Source: Chitinophagaceae bacterium (GTDB lineage Bacteria > Bacteroidota > Bacteroidia > Chitinophagales > Chitinophagaceae). Taken from it: a stretch of 64,000 nucleotides of DNA. Shown in pieces: positions 25,819 to 35,907 of this stretch. The notes under the pieces are model-generated. The model was not told the origin of the DNA, did not search any database, and saw only the letters and a list, made by a program, of their open reading frames with translations. The position numbers were made by a program, and so were the translations under genes. Numbering within the stretch: the stretch's first letter is position 1; every line of letters starts with the position of its first letter. The stretch covers positions 124,001 through 188,000 of the forward strand of contig JADBXP010000004.1 of the NCBI GenBank assembly GCA_020403455.1, written 5' to 3'.

Positions 25819-26433
25819 ATGCCACTTCCCTCGCAACTATTGGAAAACGCTGTCGCTGCCTTTGCCAAACTTCCCGGCATTGGTAGAAAAACAGCCCTGC
25901 GCCTTGTACTCCACCTGCTCAAACAGGAAGAAGAAACGGTGACTCACTTTTCTGAGACCATTGCCAAACTTCGCAGGGAAATTCAATTTTGTAGCCGTTG
26001 TCACAACATCAGTGACGGAAGCCTTTGTTCCATTTGCACCCAACAGAGCCGAAATCAACGGTTAATCTGTGTAGTCGAAAGCATTCGGGATGTAATCAGC
26101 ATCGAAAACACCTCCCAGATGAACGGTACTTACCACGTGCTGGGTGGTATCATTTCTCCTTTAGATGGTGTAGGCCCGGAACAACTCAATATTACCGGAC
26201 TTCTTAGCCGCATCGAAGAAGAACAAGTAGAAGAATTAATCTTCGCACTCAATCCCAATATTCAAGGAGATACAACTATCTATTATATTCAGAAAAAAAT
26301 TGCCCACCTGCCCTGTAAAATAACCACCATTGCCAGGGGTATATCTTTCGGGGGAGAATTGGAGTTTGCAGACGAAATGACCCTTGCACGTAGCATTGCT
26401 CATAGATTACCGGTACAACAATATGTGAAGTAG
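25819..26433 (+). CDS. recR: Recombination protein RecR
   Basis: RecR acts with RecO and RecF to load RecA at gaps. The 204-residue protein has the helix-hairpin-helix LPGIGRKTALRL, the four-cysteine zinc finger (CSRCHNISDGSLCSIC) and the Toprim domain (ICVVESIRDVISIE, then GGIISPLDGVGP). Length and order are normal. Confidence 0.96.
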   Translation: MPLPSQLLENAVAAFAKLPGIGRKTALRLVLHLLKQEEETVTHFSETIAKLRREIQFCSRCHNISDGSLCSICTQQSRNQRLICVVESIRDVISIENTSQMNGTYHVLGGIISPLDGVGPEQLNITGLLSRIEEEQVEELIFALNPNIQGDTTIYYIQKKIAHLPCKITTIARGISFGGELEFADEMTLARSIAHRLPVQQYVK

Positions 26434-26510
26434 CTTGCCTTATCAAGCCACTCCCCTCCACCGTATTGCCGGTTTAACATTTTCTGCCATTTTATTAGCA
26501 GGCAAATGAA

Positions 26511-26518
26511 TATTTTTG
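26511..26518 (+). promoter_or_regulatory. -7 promoter element (TATTTTTG) for the OB-fold protein gene
   Basis: Exact TAnnTTTG match 24 nt before the ATG at 26543. It overlaps the alternative in-frame TTG start at 26516, which is therefore rejected. Confidence 0.55.
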
Positions 26519-26542
26519 TTGCTTACCGAAACAAACGCTTTC

Positions 26543-26959
26543 ATGAAAAAATGGCTCAAATTTCTACTGGTTGCCGGTGGTATCGGACTTCTCGCCGGGT
26601 TAGCCCTCCTGTATTGGATCTTTAACAAACCTCATAGAGATGTATCCAAAGAAAAAGGGATACAACTCACTTCTCAGCAGCTATTCGAAGCCTTCCGAAA
26701 AGATGAAGCAGTAGCAAACGGACTATACCTCGACAAAGCCATTGAAATCTCAGGAACAGTTGCAGAAGTCAGCACCAACCAAGAAGGCCAAAAAGTAGTT
26801 AACTTCTCAACCGATGATCCTTTTTTCACCATCAATTGCACTTTCAAAACCGACCCCGGCAATCTCCAACCGGGTGACTCGATCGTTTTCAAAGGCATCT
26901 GCACAGGGTACATTCCCGATGCCAGTGTTGTTATCAATGAAGGTGTTTTAATAAAATAA
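26543..26959 (+). CDS. Membrane-anchored OB-fold (tRNA_anti-like) protein
   Basis: 138 residues: one N-terminal membrane helix (about 5-25), then a beta-rich domain. The pattern with QLFEAFRKDEAVANGLYLDKAIEISGTV (broken up here as QLFEAFRKDEAVA and KAIEISGTV) and IVFKGICTGYI fits the tRNA_anti-like OB-fold family, common in Bacteroidota and of unknown role. It is followed after 9 nt by the YceI gene, so the two are likely one unit. Confidence 0.75.
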   Translation: MKKWLKFLLVAGGIGLLAGLALLYWIFNKPHRDVSKEKGIQLTSQQLFEAFRKDEAVANGLYLDKAIEISGTVAEVSTNQEGQKVVNFSTDDPFFTINCTFKTDPGNLQPGDSIVFKGICTGYIPDASVVINEGVLIK

Positions 26960-26968
26960 ATCCCTCCC

Positions 26969-27499
26969 ATGAAGTATTTGTTTACAATCTGCTTGACCAC
27001 ATTCGCTTTGCTTTCTTTCCAGACCCTGAATGCACAAAAAACATTCGGCACAAGAAACGGGCAAATCATTTTCCAATCTCCGACCGATCAGGATGTCAAA
27101 GCCATCAACAACGAAGTGAATAGCCGCCTATCAGACAATGGCTCTCTCAGCTTTAGTCTGCTCATCAAAAGCTTTCGCTTTAAAATGGCAGAAATGCAGG
27201 ATCACTTTAATACCGAATACCTGCACAGCAACCAATTCCCAAGAGGCGACTTCAAAGGCACTATTACCAACATCAAAACAGTGAACTTTAACCAAGATGG
27301 AATTTATCCGGTAGAAGTAACAGGCGACCTGACCCTCCATGGCGTAACAAAAAAAGTCAGCTCCAAAGGGAGCATCACCATTAAAAATGGAAAGCCTCTG
27401 GCAAAAGCCAGCTTCCCCATTATTGTCAAAGATTTTGGCATCAAAGCTGAAGATGTAACTGAGAAAGTAACCATTACCGTTAACTGCCAGTACCAATAG
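26969..27499 (+). CDS. YceI family periplasmic protein
   Basis: 176 residues with a signal peptide (cleavage after LNAQ). The mature part is a lipocalin-like YceI barrel: FSLLIKSFRFKMAEMQDHF, FKGTITNI and VTGDLTLHGVTKKV are typical. Family members bind isoprenoid-type lipids in the periplasm. The gene is followed by the methionine synthase promoter. Confidence 0.88.
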   Translation: MKYLFTICLTTFALLSFQTLNAQKTFGTRNGQIIFQSPTDQDVKAINNEVNSRLSDNGSLSFSLLIKSFRFKMAEMQDHFNTEYLHSNQFPRGDFKGTITNIKTVNFNQDGIYPVEVTGDLTLHGVTKKVSSKGSITIKNGKPLAKASFPIIVKDFGIKAEDVTEKVTITVNCQYQ

Positions 27500-27531
27500 T
27501 TCAGTGTTTTTGAAAATCGGCTGCCACTTCG

Positions 27532-27539
27532 TAACTTTG
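27532..27539 (+). promoter_or_regulatory. -7 promoter element (TAACTTTG) for the split methionine synthase
   Basis: Exact TAnnTTTG match 163 nt before the first methionine synthase gene; it implies a leader of about 158 nt. Confidence 0.55.
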
Positions 27540-27540
27540 C

Positions 27541-27702
27541 AGCCACATTCAGGTGGATTTGTTTATTGTTCAGCCTGTCGCTACTTCCCGTTGGGGGAAA
27601 TATCGAACTAATAAACGTTGGGGAAAATTTGCTTCCCATTTGCAATTCTCAGCGTTGTTAGTAATGGATTTTATTGATCAATGAAAGACCGATACTACAA
27701 CC
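27541..27702 (+). promoter_or_regulatory. Structured 5' leader of the methionine synthase genes (possible cis-regulator)
   Basis: Visible pairings: CCAC/GTGG (27543-27546 with 27553-27556); a long-range stem GTTTATT/AATAAAC (27561-27567 with 27610-27616) enclosing a TTCCC/GGGAA hairpin (27585-27589 with 27595-27599); and a GGGAA/TTCCC hairpin (27621-27625 with 27633-27637). The two TTCCC and two GGGAA segments could swap partners. I do not recognise a known riboswitch here: no cobalamin box, and no SAM-I core. Confidence 0.4.
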
Positions 27703-28713
27703 ATGGACATCAGGGAACTGCTTCAACAAAAGATACTCGTTATTGATGGCGCTATGGGTACCATGATACAGCGCCACCTCCTGACTGAAGAAGATTACAG
27801 AGGTGAACGCTTTAGCAACTGGCATACAGATGTTAAGGGGAACAATGATCTTCTATGCATTACGCAACCAAAAATCATTGAAGGCATTCACCTGCAATAC
27901 CTAGAAGCGGGTGCTGATATCATTGAAACTAACACTTTCAGCAGCACACGCATTGCCATGGCTGACTATGAAATGCAAAGTCTGGCACATGAACTTAACA
28001 TTGCTGCAGCACAATGTGCCCGGAATGCAGTTACTGACTTCCTCAAAAAAAATCCGGATGCCGGACCACGCTTTGTTGCAGGAGCAATCGGACCATTGAA
28101 CAAAACACTTAGTCTTTCCCCCGATGTAAATAATCCCGGCTTCAGAGCCGTTACCTTTGAAGAGGTAGTAACTGCATATGAAGAGCAAATCAGCGGTCTG
28201 GTAGAAGGGGGCGTTGACCTATTGCTGATAGAAACTATTTTCGATACGCTGAATGCCAAAGCAGCCATCGCTGCAGCCAGTCGCTTCTTTAGAAAGAAAG
28301 GGACCGCTCCGCTCCCAATCATGATCAGCGGCACCATCACAGATGCCTCCGGTAGAACACTCAGCGGTCAGACCTTAGAAGCATTCTATATTTCAGTGAT
28401 GCACGCCAGACCCCTGAGCATCGGACTAAACTGTGCGCTGGGAGCTGCCGAAATGAGACCCCATATTGAGGAACTATCTCAAATCGCTACCTGCTTTACT
28501 TCTGCTTATCCCAATGCCGGATTACCCAATGCAATGGGCGAATACGACGAACAACCACATGAAACAGCTCACTTCATAGAAGACTGGGCAAAAGAAGGAT
28601 TCGTTAACATCGTCGGTGGCTGCTGCGGCACTACACCTGACCACATCCGACACATTGCTGAAGCCGTAAAAAAATTAAAACCCCGCAACCTTCCTGAAGT
28701 CCTGACAGCCTGA
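27703..28713 (+). CDS. metH: Methionine synthase, homocysteine-binding module (split MetH)
   Basis: 336 residues equal to the N-terminal module of cobalamin-dependent methionine synthase. It activates homocysteine on zinc; the ligands are Cys244 (GLNCALG) and Cys307-Cys308 (VGGCCGTTP). The start [13 protein letters not shown] is typical. The remaining modules are encoded by the next gene, 11 nt downstream, so the enzyme works as two chains, a known arrangement in Bacteroidota. No frameshift is evident at the junction: each gene has its own stop and start. Confidence 0.92.
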   Translation: MDIRELLQQKILVIDGAMGTMIQRHLLTEEDYRGERFSNWHTDVKGNNDLLCITQPKIIEGIHLQYLEAGADIIETNTFSSTRIAMADYEMQSLAHELNIAAAQCARNAVTDFLKKNPDAGPRFVAGAIGPLNKTLSLSPDVNNPGFRAVTFEEVVTAYEEQISGLVEGGVDLLLIETIFDTLNAKAAIAAASRFFRKKGTAPLPIMISGTITDASGRTLSGQTLEAFYISVMHARPLSIGLNCALGAAEMRPHIEELSQIATCFTSAYPNAGLPNAMGEYDEQPHETAHFIEDWAKEGFVNIVGGCCGTTPDHIRHIAEAVKKLKPRNLPEVLTA

Positions 28714-28724
28714 TAGAACCTACC

Positions 28725-31439
28725 ATGAGTACAATTCAAATTCATCCCTACCTGCGTTTGTCCGGATTAGAGCCATTGGTGATCAGACCGGAAACAAATT
28801 TTGTGAACATAGGCGAACGAACCAATGTAACCGGTTCCAAAAAATTCGCCCGCCTGATACGAGACAACCAACTGGAAGAAGCTCTATCTGTCGCCCGCCA
28901 ACAAGTCGAAAGCGGAGCCCAAATACTGGATGTCAACATGGATGATGCCATGCTCGACGGAGTTGCTGCGATGACTCAATTCATCAATCTGCTGCAGAGT
29001 GAACCGGATATCGCCCGCATCCCCATCATGATCGACAGCTCAAAATTCGAGATCATTCAAGCCGGTCTGGAATGTATTCAGGGGAAATGTATTGTCAACT
29101 CCATTTCATTAAAAGAAGGAGAAGAAAAATTTCTTGAACAGGCACATATCTGTCGAGATTTCGGTGCTGCAGTAGTTGTAATGGCATTTGATGAACAAGG
29201 CCAGGCAGACACCTTACAGCGAAAAGTAGATATCTGTACACGTGCTTACCATATTCTAACACAACAGGCAGGATTTCCCCCGGAAGATATCATATTTGAT
29301 CCCAATATTTTTGCCATTGCTACCGGTATCGAAGAGCACAACAACTATGCTGTAGACTTCATTGAAGCAACCAAAATCATCAAACAAACACTACCCCTCG
29401 CCAAAGTGAGTGGTGGCGTCTCCAATGTTTCCTTCTCTTTCCGCGGAAACGAACCGGTAAGAGAAGCCATTCACGCGGTTTTCTTATACCATGCCATACA
29501 TGCAGGTATGGACATGGGTATTGTTAATGCCGGACAATTGGCGGTTTTCGATGAAATAGAGCCCGAACTGAAAAGACTTTGCGAAGATGTTATACTAAAT
29601 CGCAACAACGATAATAACCAGGCCACTGAAGCACTGATTCGATACGCAGAAACTGTTAAGACAGAAGGCAAGGTACAAGTCAAAGATGAGGCCTGGAGAA
29701 ATGAACCAATACAAAAAAGACTCGCACATGCTTTGATCAATGGCATAACTGAATACATCGAAGTCGATACCGAAGAAGCCCGACAAGCATATCCAACACC
29801 CTTAGAGGTAATTGAAGGGCCGTTGATGGAAGGCATGGGTATAGTAGGTGATCTCTTTGGTGCCGGAAAAATGTTTCTCCCACAGGTCGTTAAAAGCGCC
29901 CGCGTGATGAAAAAAAGTGTGGCAGTACTTACCCCTTATATTGAAGCAGAAAAAGAACAAAAAAAATTACAACAGCAAGTAGGAGATACCTCAGCAGCAG
30001 AAAGCGGGGCAGCAGCAAAAATCTTATTGGCAACTGTAAAAGGTGATGTACACGATATTGGAAAAAACATTGTTGGAGTTGTTCTCGGTTGCAATGGATA
30101 TGATATCATCGATATGGGTGTAATGGTACCGGCAGAAAAAATTTTAGAAACCGCCCTACGGGAAAAAGTTGACATCATCGGATTAAGCGGTCTCATCACA
30201 CCTTCATTGGATGAAATGGTGCACATAGCGAAAGAAATGAAAAGAAGGGGCATGAAACAACCCTTACTCATCGGCGGTGCCACCACCTCACGAATGCATA
30301 CTGCTGTTAAAATTGCTCCTGAATACCCGGGTAAAGTAGTGCATGTGCTGGATGCATCGCGAAGTGTAACAGTAGCTGGCAGTTTACTGAGCAAAGAACA
30401 ACAAAGCCAGTTTTTAGGAGGAATAGAAAAAGAGTATACCGAACTGAAATTTTCATTCGACAATAAAAAAACGGTTAAAGAATACCTGAGCTATCCTGAT
30501 GCGCTGCAAAACAAAGTAAACATTGATTGGAATAATTACCACCCGGTTCAACCCGCTTTTACCGGAACCAAAGTAATTGAATCCTATGACCTCAATGAAT
30601 TAAGATCATACATAGATTGGAAGCCGTTTTTCATTGCCTGGGAACTGCACGGCTCCTTCCCTGAAATTCTTTCTGATGCCGTTGTAGGCAAAGAAGCCAG
30701 TAAATTATACAAAGATGCCAATGAAATGCTCGATAACATAATTGCCGAGCAGTGGCTAACCGCAAAAGGTGTAGTTGGATTCTGGAAAGCCAGTAGTGAT
30801 GGAGATGATGTTCAGGTAACTGATAACAGCGAAACACATCATCTTTCGTTCCTACGCCAACAAATAAAAAAGGCACCGGGACAACCCAACTTGTCATTGG
30901 CAGATTTTATTGCCCCCACAACAAGCGGATATAGTGATTATATCGGAGCATTTGCCGTAACCATTCACGGTATCGAGCCACACATCAAAAAAATGGAGGC
31001 TTCCCATGATGACTACAGCAAAATCATGTTGCAAGCCCTGGCAGATCGCTTAGCAGAAGCTTTCGCTGAGGCACTCCATCACCATACAAGAACTACCTGG
31101 TGGGGATATCAACCCAATGAACAGCTCAGCAATCAAGACCTCATTCAGGAAAAATACTTAGGAATACGCCCTGCACCTGGGTATCCCGCATGTCCGGATC
31201 ACACAGAAAAACATAAATTGTTTTCGCTCTTGCGTGCCACCGAATCAACAGGTATCCAACTAACAGAAAACCTGGCTATGTACCCGGCTTCATCTGTTTG
31301 CGGATGGTACATAGCACATCCCAAAAGTCAATACTTTGGGGTAGGTAAAATTCAGCGCGACCAACTGGAAAGCTACTCTGCCAGAAAAAGTATGGCATTA
31401 GAGGAAGCAGAAAGATGGCTTCGCCCTAATTTAGAATAG
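28725..31439 (+). CDS. metH: Methionine synthase, folate/cobalamin/activation modules (split MetH)
   Basis: 904 residues. The folate (pterin)-binding barrel comes first ([16 protein letters not shown], about 25-320), followed by the cobalamin cap and Rossmann domains with the base-off ligand motif [10 protein letters not shown] (His near 443). The C-terminal SAM-binding activation domain has [15 protein letters not shown] near 820. Together with the 336-residue partner the total of about 1240 matches full MetH. The enzyme methylates homocysteine using methyltetrahydrofolate. Confidence 0.95.
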   Translation: MSTIQIHPYLRLSGLEPLVIRPETNFVNIGERTNVTGSKKFARLIRDNQLEEALSVARQQVESGAQILDVNMDDAMLDGVAAMTQFINLLQSEPDIARIPIMIDSSKFEIIQAGLECIQGKCIVNSISLKEGEEKFLEQAHICRDFGAAVVVMAFDEQGQADTLQRKVDICTRAYHILTQQAGFPPEDIIFDPNIFAIATGIEEHNNYAVDFIEATKIIKQTLPLAKVSGGVSNVSFSFRGNEPVREAIHAVFLYHAIHAGMDMGIVNAGQLAVFDEIEPELKRLCEDVILNRNNDNNQATEALIRYAETVKTEGKVQVKDEAWRNEPIQKRLAHALINGITEYIEVDTEEARQAYPTPLEVIEGPLMEGMGIVGDLFGAGKMFLPQVVKSARVMKKSVAVLTPYIEAEKEQKKLQQQVGDTSAAESGAAAKILLATVKGDVHDIGKNIVGVVLGCNGYDIIDMGVMVPAEKILETALREKVDIIGLSGLITPSLDEMVHIAKEMKRRGMKQPLLIGGATTSRMHTAVKIAPEYPGKVVHVLDASRSVTVAGSLLSKEQQSQFLGGIEKEYTELKFSFDNKKTVKEYLSYPDALQNKVNIDWNNYHPVQPAFTGTKVIESYDLNELRSYIDWKPFFIAWELHGSFPEILSDAVVGKEASKLYKDANEMLDNIIAEQWLTAKGVVGFWKASSDGDDVQVTDNSETHHLSFLRQQIKKAPGQPNLSLADFIAPTTSGYSDYIGAFAVTIHGIEPHIKKMEASHDDYSKIMLQALADRLAEAFAEALHHHTRTTWWGYQPNEQLSNQDLIQEKYLGIRPAPGYPACPDHTEKHKLFSLLRATESTGIQLTENLAMYPASSVCGWYIAHPKSQYFGVGKIQRDQLESYSARKSMALEEAERWLRPNLE

Positions 31440-32215
31440 TGCTATCCTTACCAGGTTCACTCAAGAATTTCTACCACTCATTTTTCTCATACCCTCTCTT
31501 GTTCAGCAAAAAAAAGATACAGAGAGAAAAGGGGAATTCTATTTCTCCCGGGGATATAACAAAGAATGGCACACACTAACTGACATAAAAGTCAACCAAC
31601 CCGCACTGGGAAATCAATACCCTTTGCATCAGGCAAAATCTCATGTCAATGCGGGGTGGGACAAAGGAATTTCTACTATACCCTCCGCATCCCCCAATAC
31701 AACTATTAACTGGAAATTTTTTCAATAAAAAAGAGGCCAAGCATTCGAAATCAATTGTGATCACACCAATCACATCATCCAAGACGGACAAACCATTCGC
31801 ATTACGGGAAAACTAGGTAACAGGTCGATCGACAGCACAATTAATTTCAGCTCATCAAATGGCTTTTATTATTTCCTCAGCAACGGAGCCAACTTCTTGC
31901 TTTTTAATCTGGGGAAACGATGGCGCTTACATGAAGCCAGGAATAAAAATTTCATACTGGACGCAGTAGGCAAAGGTGGGATTGGACCATTGATTCCACA
32001 TGTGGGAAACAGCATCTTTGTAATAAAAAAATGATGGGTTTCAACTGGGGGCCTGGAATATGGTAGTTGAAACGGGATTGAAAGCCCCCTTCCTTCAATA
32101 CGTATTCATTGAAATGATGAATAAGGTAGATGATACCCTTTATTCCGGACTAAAAGTATATCAGGAAACGGCGAGTCAGGCGTTCGGCAACTATGAACTC
32201 ATCCTAAGTCTTTGA
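31440..32215 (+). pseudogene. Decayed outer-membrane/secreted protein gene (no start, two frameshifts)
   Basis: Three reading-frame pieces join into one protein-like sequence. Piece 1 runs from about 31440 to the stop at 31726-31728: a signal-like LPLIFLIPSLVQQ, then GEFYFSRGYNKEWHT. Piece 2 runs from about 31730 to the stop at 32032-32034 (RGQAFEINCDHTNH, then FYYFLSNGANFLLFNLGKRW). Piece 3 runs from about 32050 to the stop at 32213-32215, ending FGNYELILSL. The order and the SNGANFLL/GIGP blocks resemble a family of Bacteroidota envelope proteins I recall by pattern only. No in-frame start codon remains downstream of metH. The 5' end appears to have been lost. Confidence 0.75.
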
Positions 32216-32255
32216 TTTACCTGCCCCGCAGGAAGAAAAATCAATCAGCAGCAAC

Positions 32256-32987
32256 CTATCTTTTTTCAAACAACCACCACAATCTCTTGCGGGGTTTGAC
32301 CTGGTAATTATCGCGTATATACGATTGAATAAACTGCATGGCCTCATCTACATCATCAGTCAATAGAAATAATTTTTTATCCTCAGCACTGATGGTACCT
32401 CGATCAATCATGGCATCAATTGCCTCCAGCATTGGCTTATAGTACTCCGTGCCGAACAACACCATAGGAAAATCATTGATAACCTTTGTCTGAATCAAAG
32501 TCAATGTTTCAAATAGTTCATCCATGGTACCAAAACCACCCGGCATAATGATAAAGCCATACGAGTACTTCACAAGCATCACTTTGCGAACAAAAAAATA
32601 TTTGAAAGTGATCCATTTGTGCATGTACGGATTGGGATGCTGCTCGAAAGGCAACTCTATATTACATCCAACCGATGTGCCATTGTTTTCGAATGCGCCT
32701 CTGTTAGCAGCTTCCATGATACCAGGACCACCGCCTGTCATCGTAGTAAATCCGAGGTTGGCAATTTGCTTGCCAAATTCCCGTGCTTTCTGATAATAAA
32801 AATCGTCTTCTTTAAAACGTGCAGACCCAAAAACGGTAATACAAGGATCGAGAAAGTGCAAGTTTCGGAACCCCTTGATGAATTGCATGAACACATCCCA
32901 GCCAAAGAAAAATTCATTGATCCTGGGCTTAGGCCCCTCCAGGAAAACACTTTTTCTGGCGGGAATGATTCTCTCTAGATTAGACAT
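32256..32987 (-). CDS. LOG family protein (TIGR00730, Rossmann fold)
   Basis: 243 residues. The LOG (Lonely Guy) nucleotide-binding motifs are present: GGGPGIMEAANRGA and PGGFGTMDELFE with the catalytic Arg/Glu context. LOG proteins hydrolyse cytokinin riboside monophosphates or AMP to base plus ribose phosphate; in bacteria of this type the physiological substrate is uncertain. The N-terminal extension (about 60 residues) is typical of the longer Bacteroidota members. Confidence 0.88.
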   Translation of the reverse strand: MSNLERIIPARKSVFLEGPKPRINEFFFGWDVFMQFIKGFRNLHFLDPCITVFGSARFKEDDFYYQKAREFGKQIANLGFTTMTGGGPGIMEAANRGAFENNGTSVGCNIELPFEQHPNPYMHKWITFKYFFVRKVMLVKYSYGFIIMPGGFGTMDELFETLTLIQTKVINDFPMVLFGTEYYKPMLEAIDAMIDRGTISAEDKKLFLLTDDVDEAMQFIQSYIRDNYQVKPRKRLWWLFEKR

Positions 32988-33044
32988 ACTTATGAATTGT
33001 TTTTAAAAAAGATGAATGCAGTTTTATTTGTAATATTACAATAC

Positions 33045-34445
33045 ATGAAACCAAACTTGTTAAAATTTTGTTGCTTCTTGCTTTTGGGGTGCTCAGTGGC
33101 AGGCTCTTCGTTGGCTCAACAACAAGTTGTATTAGAAGAAGTACGCTGCTACTCCGCTGTCGGACCACTTCCTGATTATTTAAGAGACCAGGGAATGAAC
33201 CTTTCATTGGCTAGTCAATTACAACAAATACTATACCAGGAAAGATATTGGCAGCTAACAGATTCTCTCCAGCTACCCATAATCTTTCCTCAGCTAAACG
33301 AATTGAAAAAAGAGAAACCGCTTGTGATCAAAAACAGGAACAGTTCTCTATTGCATTTGTGGATAGATTTATTTGAAATGCAGCCATCAGCATTTTTTTC
33401 TACAACTGGTGAATATGGTCCGGATACGGTAATTGCCTCCAGATCATCATCAGTTATCAAAATAATTTTTTATCTGGTCAACTCCAAAAATGAATTGGTT
33501 GAAAAAAACGAACTTGACTTATCACTCACACAGGCAGAGTCGCCGGCCATAGGATTTCTATTCAATGGAATGCTTGCTGATGGCAGCCCCTACTTTTTAA
33601 CAACTACTGCCAGGGGATTTCGCGAAGCAATCTTACAGGGAATGAAAATCATTTTTGATCGAGACAATACTGCATCACTGATTGAGTTGAAAGTACCTCC
33701 TGCTTTCTTTTACAATAATTTTATCCCTTCCGGTTCACAACAAGGTCCCGGCATTCTAAAACCGGAACTAAAAAATAATACTTTTCGGTTTACTTATAAT
33801 AATGGCAGCCAAGTCCTCAGAAATGGCGAACCGGAAATAGCTGAAGTATGGGTAACAAATAAAAAAAAGGAGAATTTTCCCGGCTCAGTTTTTGACTCAC
33901 TTAAACTTTTGAGGCAGTTAGGAGAAAACGATTTCGTTTGTCTCCAACATGTGATGAGAGATGTTCTCAATGACAAAACCTATGATGCCAGAATTTTCAG
34001 TATTGCCAACCAGGCAACAATAATGGAGGGAGCATTCCCGCTGGTTCAAAAACGCATACATTATCTCCTCCAAAACTCAGATACCGTTGCATACTTTTCG
34101 GTAAACAATAAACCCCGGCTAGATGAAACAGAGTTGATCTGGCTCAATCGTTCTTACAACGGAATTGATTCGGCCAAAGTTTTTAACCTCGAACCGGTAT
34201 TCAGAAGCTATCCATTACCCACTGAAATAGAATTAAGCGGGGTTGTTTTTGGACAGCCCTTCTACATAAGAACTCGCGGTAGATTTAATTATTGGAAAGA
34301 TATTGGACTCAATCATCAAATGGTTATGCGTGTGCAGGGAAAAAGTTTACCCGAAAGAATACTGATGACACAACCAATTTCTGACAGCCGAACAATGAAT
34401 CTATTGTTATTATTGGCTTATTCGCCCGTATTCAATATGTTTTAA
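33045..34445 (+). CDS. Secreted protein of unknown function
   Basis: 466 residues from ATG 33045, where a signal peptide begins (LLKFCCFLLLGCSVAGSSLAQ). LLLGC could also be a lipobox, though a normal signal peptidase site follows at LAQ. The mature protein shows no family I recognise; it is mixed alpha/beta with several Tyr/Phe-rich strands and no repeats. It looks A+T-richer than its neighbours. It is divergent from the LOG gene and stands alone. Confidence 0.7.
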   Translation: MKPNLLKFCCFLLLGCSVAGSSLAQQQVVLEEVRCYSAVGPLPDYLRDQGMNLSLASQLQQILYQERYWQLTDSLQLPIIFPQLNELKKEKPLVIKNRNSSLLHLWIDLFEMQPSAFFSTTGEYGPDTVIASRSSSVIKIIFYLVNSKNELVEKNELDLSLTQAESPAIGFLFNGMLADGSPYFLTTTARGFREAILQGMKIIFDRDNTASLIELKVPPAFFYNNFIPSGSQQGPGILKPELKNNTFRFTYNNGSQVLRNGEPEIAEVWVTNKKKENFPGSVFDSLKLLRQLGENDFVCLQHVMRDVLNDKTYDARIFSIANQATIMEGAFPLVQKRIHYLLQNSDTVAYFSVNNKPRLDETELIWLNRSYNGIDSAKVFNLEPVFRSYPLPTEIELSGVVFGQPFYIRTRGRFNYWKDIGLNHQMVMRVQGKSLPERILMTQPISDSRTMNLLLLLAYSPVFNMF

Positions 34446-34517
34446 AAGTTGCTAACAGATGTTCGAAGCTGGAACACGACGAATTGATTATCTTGCTACC
34501 TGTAGTGTAAAGTAACT

Positions 34518-35303
34518 ATGTCTACCATCCGCATCATCAGTTATAATGTCAATGGAATCCGGGCAGCCATGAACAAAGGGTTCATGGACTGGCTGGCAAC
34601 TCATCCCGCAGATATCATTTGCTTACAAGAAATCAAAGCAGAAAAAGAGAACATAGATCTTGCTGCACTGTATGCATTGGGCTATGAGACACATCTTTTT
34701 TCTGCGCAAAAAAAAGGATATAGCGGGGTTGCGTTCCTTACCCGTATCAGTCCATTAAAAGTTACAAACGGGCATGGCGCTACTATCAGCGATGAAGAAG
34801 GAAGGGTTATAACTGCTGAATTCAAAGAATTCACGCTTATCAATGCCTACTTTCCATCTGGCACTAGCGGCGACCATCGGCAGTCATATAAATACCAATG
34901 GCTGGATGAATTCAATGATTACCTAAAGAAATTACGCAAAATCCATCCCCACTTAATCGTAGTAGGTGATTACAATATCGCACACAGAGAGATTGATATT
35001 CACGATCCAAAAGGGAATAAAAAATCATCCGGATTTTTACCGGAGGAACGTACCTGGATGGATCAATGGCTGACAGAAGGCTGGGTCGATACTTACAGGC
35101 ACTGTCATCCTGAGCAGAAAGGCGCATATTCCTGGTGGAGTCAGCGTTTCCCGTCGGTTCGCTTACAAAATAAAGGATGGCGCATCGACTACATTTGTGT
35201 GACAGGTAACTTATCGGGTCACCTGAAAAAGGCAGCTATTTTACCTGATGTCAAACACAGCGATCACTGTCCGGTACTAGCTGAATTTAGTTTTACTCCT
35301 TAA
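34518..35303 (+). CDS. xth: Exodeoxyribonuclease III / AP endonuclease (ExoIII family)
   Basis: 261 residues of the exonuclease-endonuclease-phosphatase fold. The family blocks are in order: ISYNVNGIRAA, CLQEIKAE (metal-binding Glu), NAYFPSG, VGDYNIAHREID (catalytic Asp-Asn), GWRIDYICV and the final HSDHCPVLAEF (catalytic Asp-His). It cuts at abasic sites and removes 3' blocks in base excision repair. The next gene follows by 8 nt. Confidence 0.94.
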   Translation: MSTIRIISYNVNGIRAAMNKGFMDWLATHPADIICLQEIKAEKENIDLAALYALGYETHLFSAQKKGYSGVAFLTRISPLKVTNGHGATISDEEGRVITAEFKEFTLINAYFPSGTSGDHRQSYKYQWLDEFNDYLKKLRKIHPHLIVVGDYNIAHREIDIHDPKGNKKSSGFLPEERTWMDQWLTEGWVDTYRHCHPEQKGAYSWWSQRFPSVRLQNKGWRIDYICVTGNLSGHLKKAAILPDVKHSDHCPVLAEFSFTP

Positions 35304-35311
35304 CCAGAAAC

Positions 35312-35620
35312 ATGCAACACCTTTATAACATTACTACACTGGTAGCTCATCCTATTGCAAAAGATTGGCTCAGATGGATGAAGGAAAAACATATCCCTGA
35401 AATCATGTGCTCTGGTTGCTTTCTGGAATACAGGTTATTACAACTCAAAGAACAGGATGAAACAGAGGGGCTAACGTATTCACTCCAACTGCTGGCAGGC
35501 AATAAGGAAGAATATGAAAGATACCTGCGGGAATTTGCGCCTGCCTTACGGGAAGATGCCCGCCAACATTGGGGCGAAAATGCACTCAGCTTCCGAACGC
35601 TCATGCAAGTTGTGAATTGA
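35312..35620 (+). CDS. DUF4286 family protein
   Basis: 102 residues, a small alpha/beta (ferredoxin-like) protein with the family pattern YNITTLV, then DWLRWMKEKHIPEIM and CFLEYRLLQL. Common in Bacteroidota; function unknown. It probably shares a transcript with xth. Confidence 0.8.
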   Translation: MQHLYNITTLVAHPIAKDWLRWMKEKHIPEIMCSGCFLEYRLLQLKEQDETEGLTYSLQLLAGNKEEYERYLREFAPALREDARQHWGENALSFRTLMQVVN

Positions 35621-35868
35621 TTGTGGATACTTTCTGTGCCAAGAAATCAACGCCAGGGAGCAATTGAAATGCCATTCTAGAGCGATCGGGGGAAGGCGCG
35701 ATTAACCATAATTATCAAAAAACCTTACCAGCGTTGGGTTTCAGGCGATTTTATTCCAGGAATTCCACTTTACTCAAAAAGAACAAAGTGGCTCAAAGCC
35801 ATATTTGATAAGGGTTTCAAGCGAATAAAAAAAATCAGAAAAATATTTTGCTGATTGATAAAAGCGAA
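35621..35868. other. Intergenic stretch upstream of the HU gene
   Basis: No coding potential seen. It contains one imperfectly placed hairpin, CCACTTT/AAAGTGG (35765-35771 with 35785-35791, 13-nt loop) without a T run, and an A+T-rich tract just before the HU promoter. Confidence 0.4.
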
Positions 35869-35876
35869 TAATTTTG
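35869..35876 (+). promoter_or_regulatory. -7 promoter element (TAATTTTG) for the HU gene
   Basis: Exact TAnnTTTG match 31 nt before the HU ATG, in an A+T-rich region. Confidence 0.55.
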
Positions 35877-35907
35877 TCGAGTTAATAAAACCATTAAAAC
35901 AACTTCC

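Noticed and set aside
27541..27702. Known riboswitch (cobalamin, SAM-I, SAM-II, SAH) upstream of metH
   Set aside because: I could not find the cobalamin box or a matching core for the SAM or SAH classes; only unassigned stems are visible.
27703..31439. Frameshift breaking metH into two pieces
   Set aside because: Both parts have proper stop, spacer and start, end at domain borders, and the split form is known in Bacteroidota.
35765..35791. Hairpin CCACTTT/AAAGTGG as a terminator for the DUF4286 gene
   Set aside because: The stem is A+T-rich with a 13-nt loop and no T run on either strand.
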